From Adhaeretor mobilis (lineage in GTDB: Bacteria > Planctomycetota > Planctomycetia > Pirellulales > Lacipirellulaceae), in the NCBI RefSeq assembly GCF_007741515.1, contig NZ_CP036263.1, forward strand, positions 4,637,178 to 4,701,177: a stretch of DNA of 64,000 nt, in the 5' to 3' direction. The notes below the pieces were generated by a model. It worked only from the letters and a program-made list of their open reading frames with translations. It searched no databases and was not told the origin of the DNA. Below are positions 62,826 through 64,000 of this stretch, piece by piece. The first letter of the stretch is position 1, and the number at the start of each line of letters is the position of its first letter. The translations under genes were made by a program, and so were the position numbers.

Positions 62826-64000
62826 GTGAAATCACCACTTCCACCACTGCGAGTCGCACTGATAGTGCGACAAGTGTGCGCAGTCGTCCTGGGAGTCGTG
62901 CTGTTAGGATCGGCAGTCGGGGCTGCGCGCTTTCCGATTGAACCGCCACAGATGCAGACTACCTACTTGGGTGAACGCATCTTCATGCTGCCCTATCAAG
63001 TGAACGCCAGCGATCCCCTGGCAAGCGAAGTGAACAAAGTAAGATTGCTCATGTCACGCGGAGCAGCTGCCGATTGGCAATCACTTCAGGAAGCCGAGTC
63101 CAATGTGCGTGGCTTCAGTTACCACTGTCCTGCTGATGGCGAGTATTGGTTTGCGGTACAAATGGTCGATCGCCGCGGCAACGCTTGGCCCTCCGGCGAG
63201 ATCAAACCGCAGATACGGCTTGTCGTGGATACCGAGAATCCGCAATTAAAACTCGCAGTAGCTTCCGACGGACAGAACGCGACGATTCGATACGCTGCCC
63301 GCGATAAGAATCTGAAAAGCGAAACCTTGCGAGTTGAAGTTCGTGCCGATAATGGCGTGTGGCGCCCCGTGCGTTTGCCGGACGCCGATGTAACGCAGGA
63401 CGATCGGCTCATGGGTCGGGCTCGATTTGCAATCGAGTCACGCGACATTCAAGTTCGCGCTAGCATTGCCGATCACGCTGGGAACACAGTACAGTCACGA
63501 GCAGGCGATTCGGCGCGAGCGGGTGATCCTTTTGGGTTTCAACCGTCGGATGAAGATGTCGATAATGGCCCTTCGCTGGGGGAAGCACAATCGGGTGACA
63601 CGATCGCTCGGGGCAGCGGTGCTCGCGTTGACGATCTTGAATGGCCGGCACTCAACGCTGCCCGCCGTCATCGTCCGCTGCCTACGGTGCGTGTTCCTGC
63701 CGACCAGCGTGAGGTTGATAAACTGACCGGTGTTCCGCCCTACAAAAACACCTACACCGAAAATTCCGTCACGGGCCGATCCTATCCTGAAAACAGCAAC
63801 TCCCAAGGCTTCGGGAAGGACTTAGTGCAACAAAACCCGTTTGTCGCCAACGAGCGAACAGATTCGCCAACGCGATTTGTAAACGATCGTTTCAATCGCG
63901 ACACAATCAACTCTAAGGACTATGACGCCAGCGAGCTGACCCCCGCGCCGTACCGAGCGCCCACAGAATCCACCGAAACGGACAGCCGCTGGAGATCGGC
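62826..64000 (+). CDS. Secreted protein, truncated by the window edge
   Basis: An open frame of at least 391 codons with no stop before 64000, so the gene continues outside. GTG 62826 (TTG 62817 is an alternative) begins a signal peptide (VALIVRQVCAVVLGVVLLGS), followed by beta-rich segments (LGERIFMLPYQVNASDP, NVRGFSYHCPADGEYWFAVQ, LKSETLRVEVRADNG) like Ig-type domains, and then a polar, Asn/Ser/Pro-rich stretch. Family unknown. It probably belongs to the cell surface. Confidence 0.7.
   Translation, partial: MKSPLPPLRVALIVRQVCAVVLGVVLLGSAVGAARFPIEPPQMQTTYLGERIFMLPYQVNASDPLASEVNKVRLLMSRGAAADWQSLQEAESNVRGFSYHCPADGEYWFAVQMVDRRGNAWPSGEIKPQIRLVVDTENPQLKLAVASDGQNATIRYAARDKNLKSETLRVEVRADNGVWRPVRLPDADVTQDDRLMGRARFAIESRDIQVRASIADHAGNTVQSRAGDSARAGDPFGFQPSDEDVDNGPSLGEAQSGDTIARGSGARVDDLEWPALNAARRHRPLPTVRVPADQREVDKLTGVPPYKNTYTENSVTGRSYPENSNSQGFGKDLVQQNPFVANERTDSPTRFVNDRFNRDTINSKDYDASELTPAPYRAPTESTETDSRWRS

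Noticed and set aside
1..64000. tRNA genes, rRNA genes, CRISPR arrays and IS transposases
   Set aside because: I scanned for the T-loop signature, regular spaced repeats and transposase motifs and saw none; a covariance-model search would be decisive.

Overview
The window looks like chromosomal DNA of a planctomycete, most likely of the Pirellulales. The reasoning is from gene content: secreted proteins with SHD1-like N-termini, DUF11 and Gly/Pro/Met-rich envelope lipoproteins, a porin with a CC-rich N-terminus, a stand-alone Ser/Thr kinase, a cytochrome b fused to cytochrome c domains, GC-rich coding sequence and frequent GTG/TTG starts. It is an inference from families and was not checked by a search. 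No rRNA, tRNA, CRISPR array, phage or IS transposase was recognised. Most of the sequence is core metabolism and housekeeping mixed with lineage-specific envelope proteins.

Layout. 80-9961: a vWA membrane protein, a secreted hydrolase-fold protein without the usual nucleophile, a TrhO-RluA fusion with a small lipoprotein overlapping its end, Ppx/GppA, RibF and a DHH phosphoesterase. 10207-13810: Rieske protein, then cytochrome b with two c-type heme sites (a quinol:cytochrome c oxidoreductase pair), then pyrE. 14025-16194: a PD-(D/E)XK-like protein with a C-terminal winged-helix-like segment and a YiiX-type cysteine hydrolase. 16650-22941: porin with a strong terminator, DinB protein, guaB, a large acidic secreted protein that starts inside guaB, and YceH. 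23088-27740: VOC and NIPSNAP proteins, lexA, and two adjacent trypsin-fold PDZ proteins, one apparently active and one degenerate. 27884-35439: proB, an SDR with an altered active site, a membrane hydrolase, CvpA, accA and a kinase. 35671-46920: MscS channel with BON domain, truA, asd, dtd, a ZIP transporter, a voltage-gated channel, YheT hydrolase and small membrane proteins. 47119-55683: pdxA with an overlapping secreted protein, a histidine phosphatase, and an envelope cluster of two proteins sharing a domain plus a DUF11 lipoprotein. 55718-64000: transporter, aminotransferase, GNAT, SHD1 coiled-coil protein, clpX, SHOCT protein and a secreted protein that runs off the right edge.

The most striking non-coding signal is the set of long-armed inverted repeats in the gaps between genes. 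Arms are about 17-32 nt and several fall into families that recur in the window. The commonest arm core is AACCACAGAGGACACGGAG or a close variant, found as arm pairs in seven gaps; some copies carry a second, unrelated arm pair nested inside. Five successive gaps between 8789 and 14024 each hold such an element. Other families are built on GTTAGCCGCCGACCTT, GGGTGGCATGGGCAACTTG, and a 28-nt arm at 40277/40329. These elements explain much of the intergenic sequence and are the best candidate here for an under-described genomic system.

Two biochemical patterns also stand out. Several members of enzyme families have altered catalytic residues (hydrolase-fold protein at 2407, trypsin-fold protein at 26631, SDR at 30369, kinase at 34546). 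Secreted or envelope proteins with Cys-, Gly- or Pro-rich low-complexity segments fit a cell wall rich in protein.
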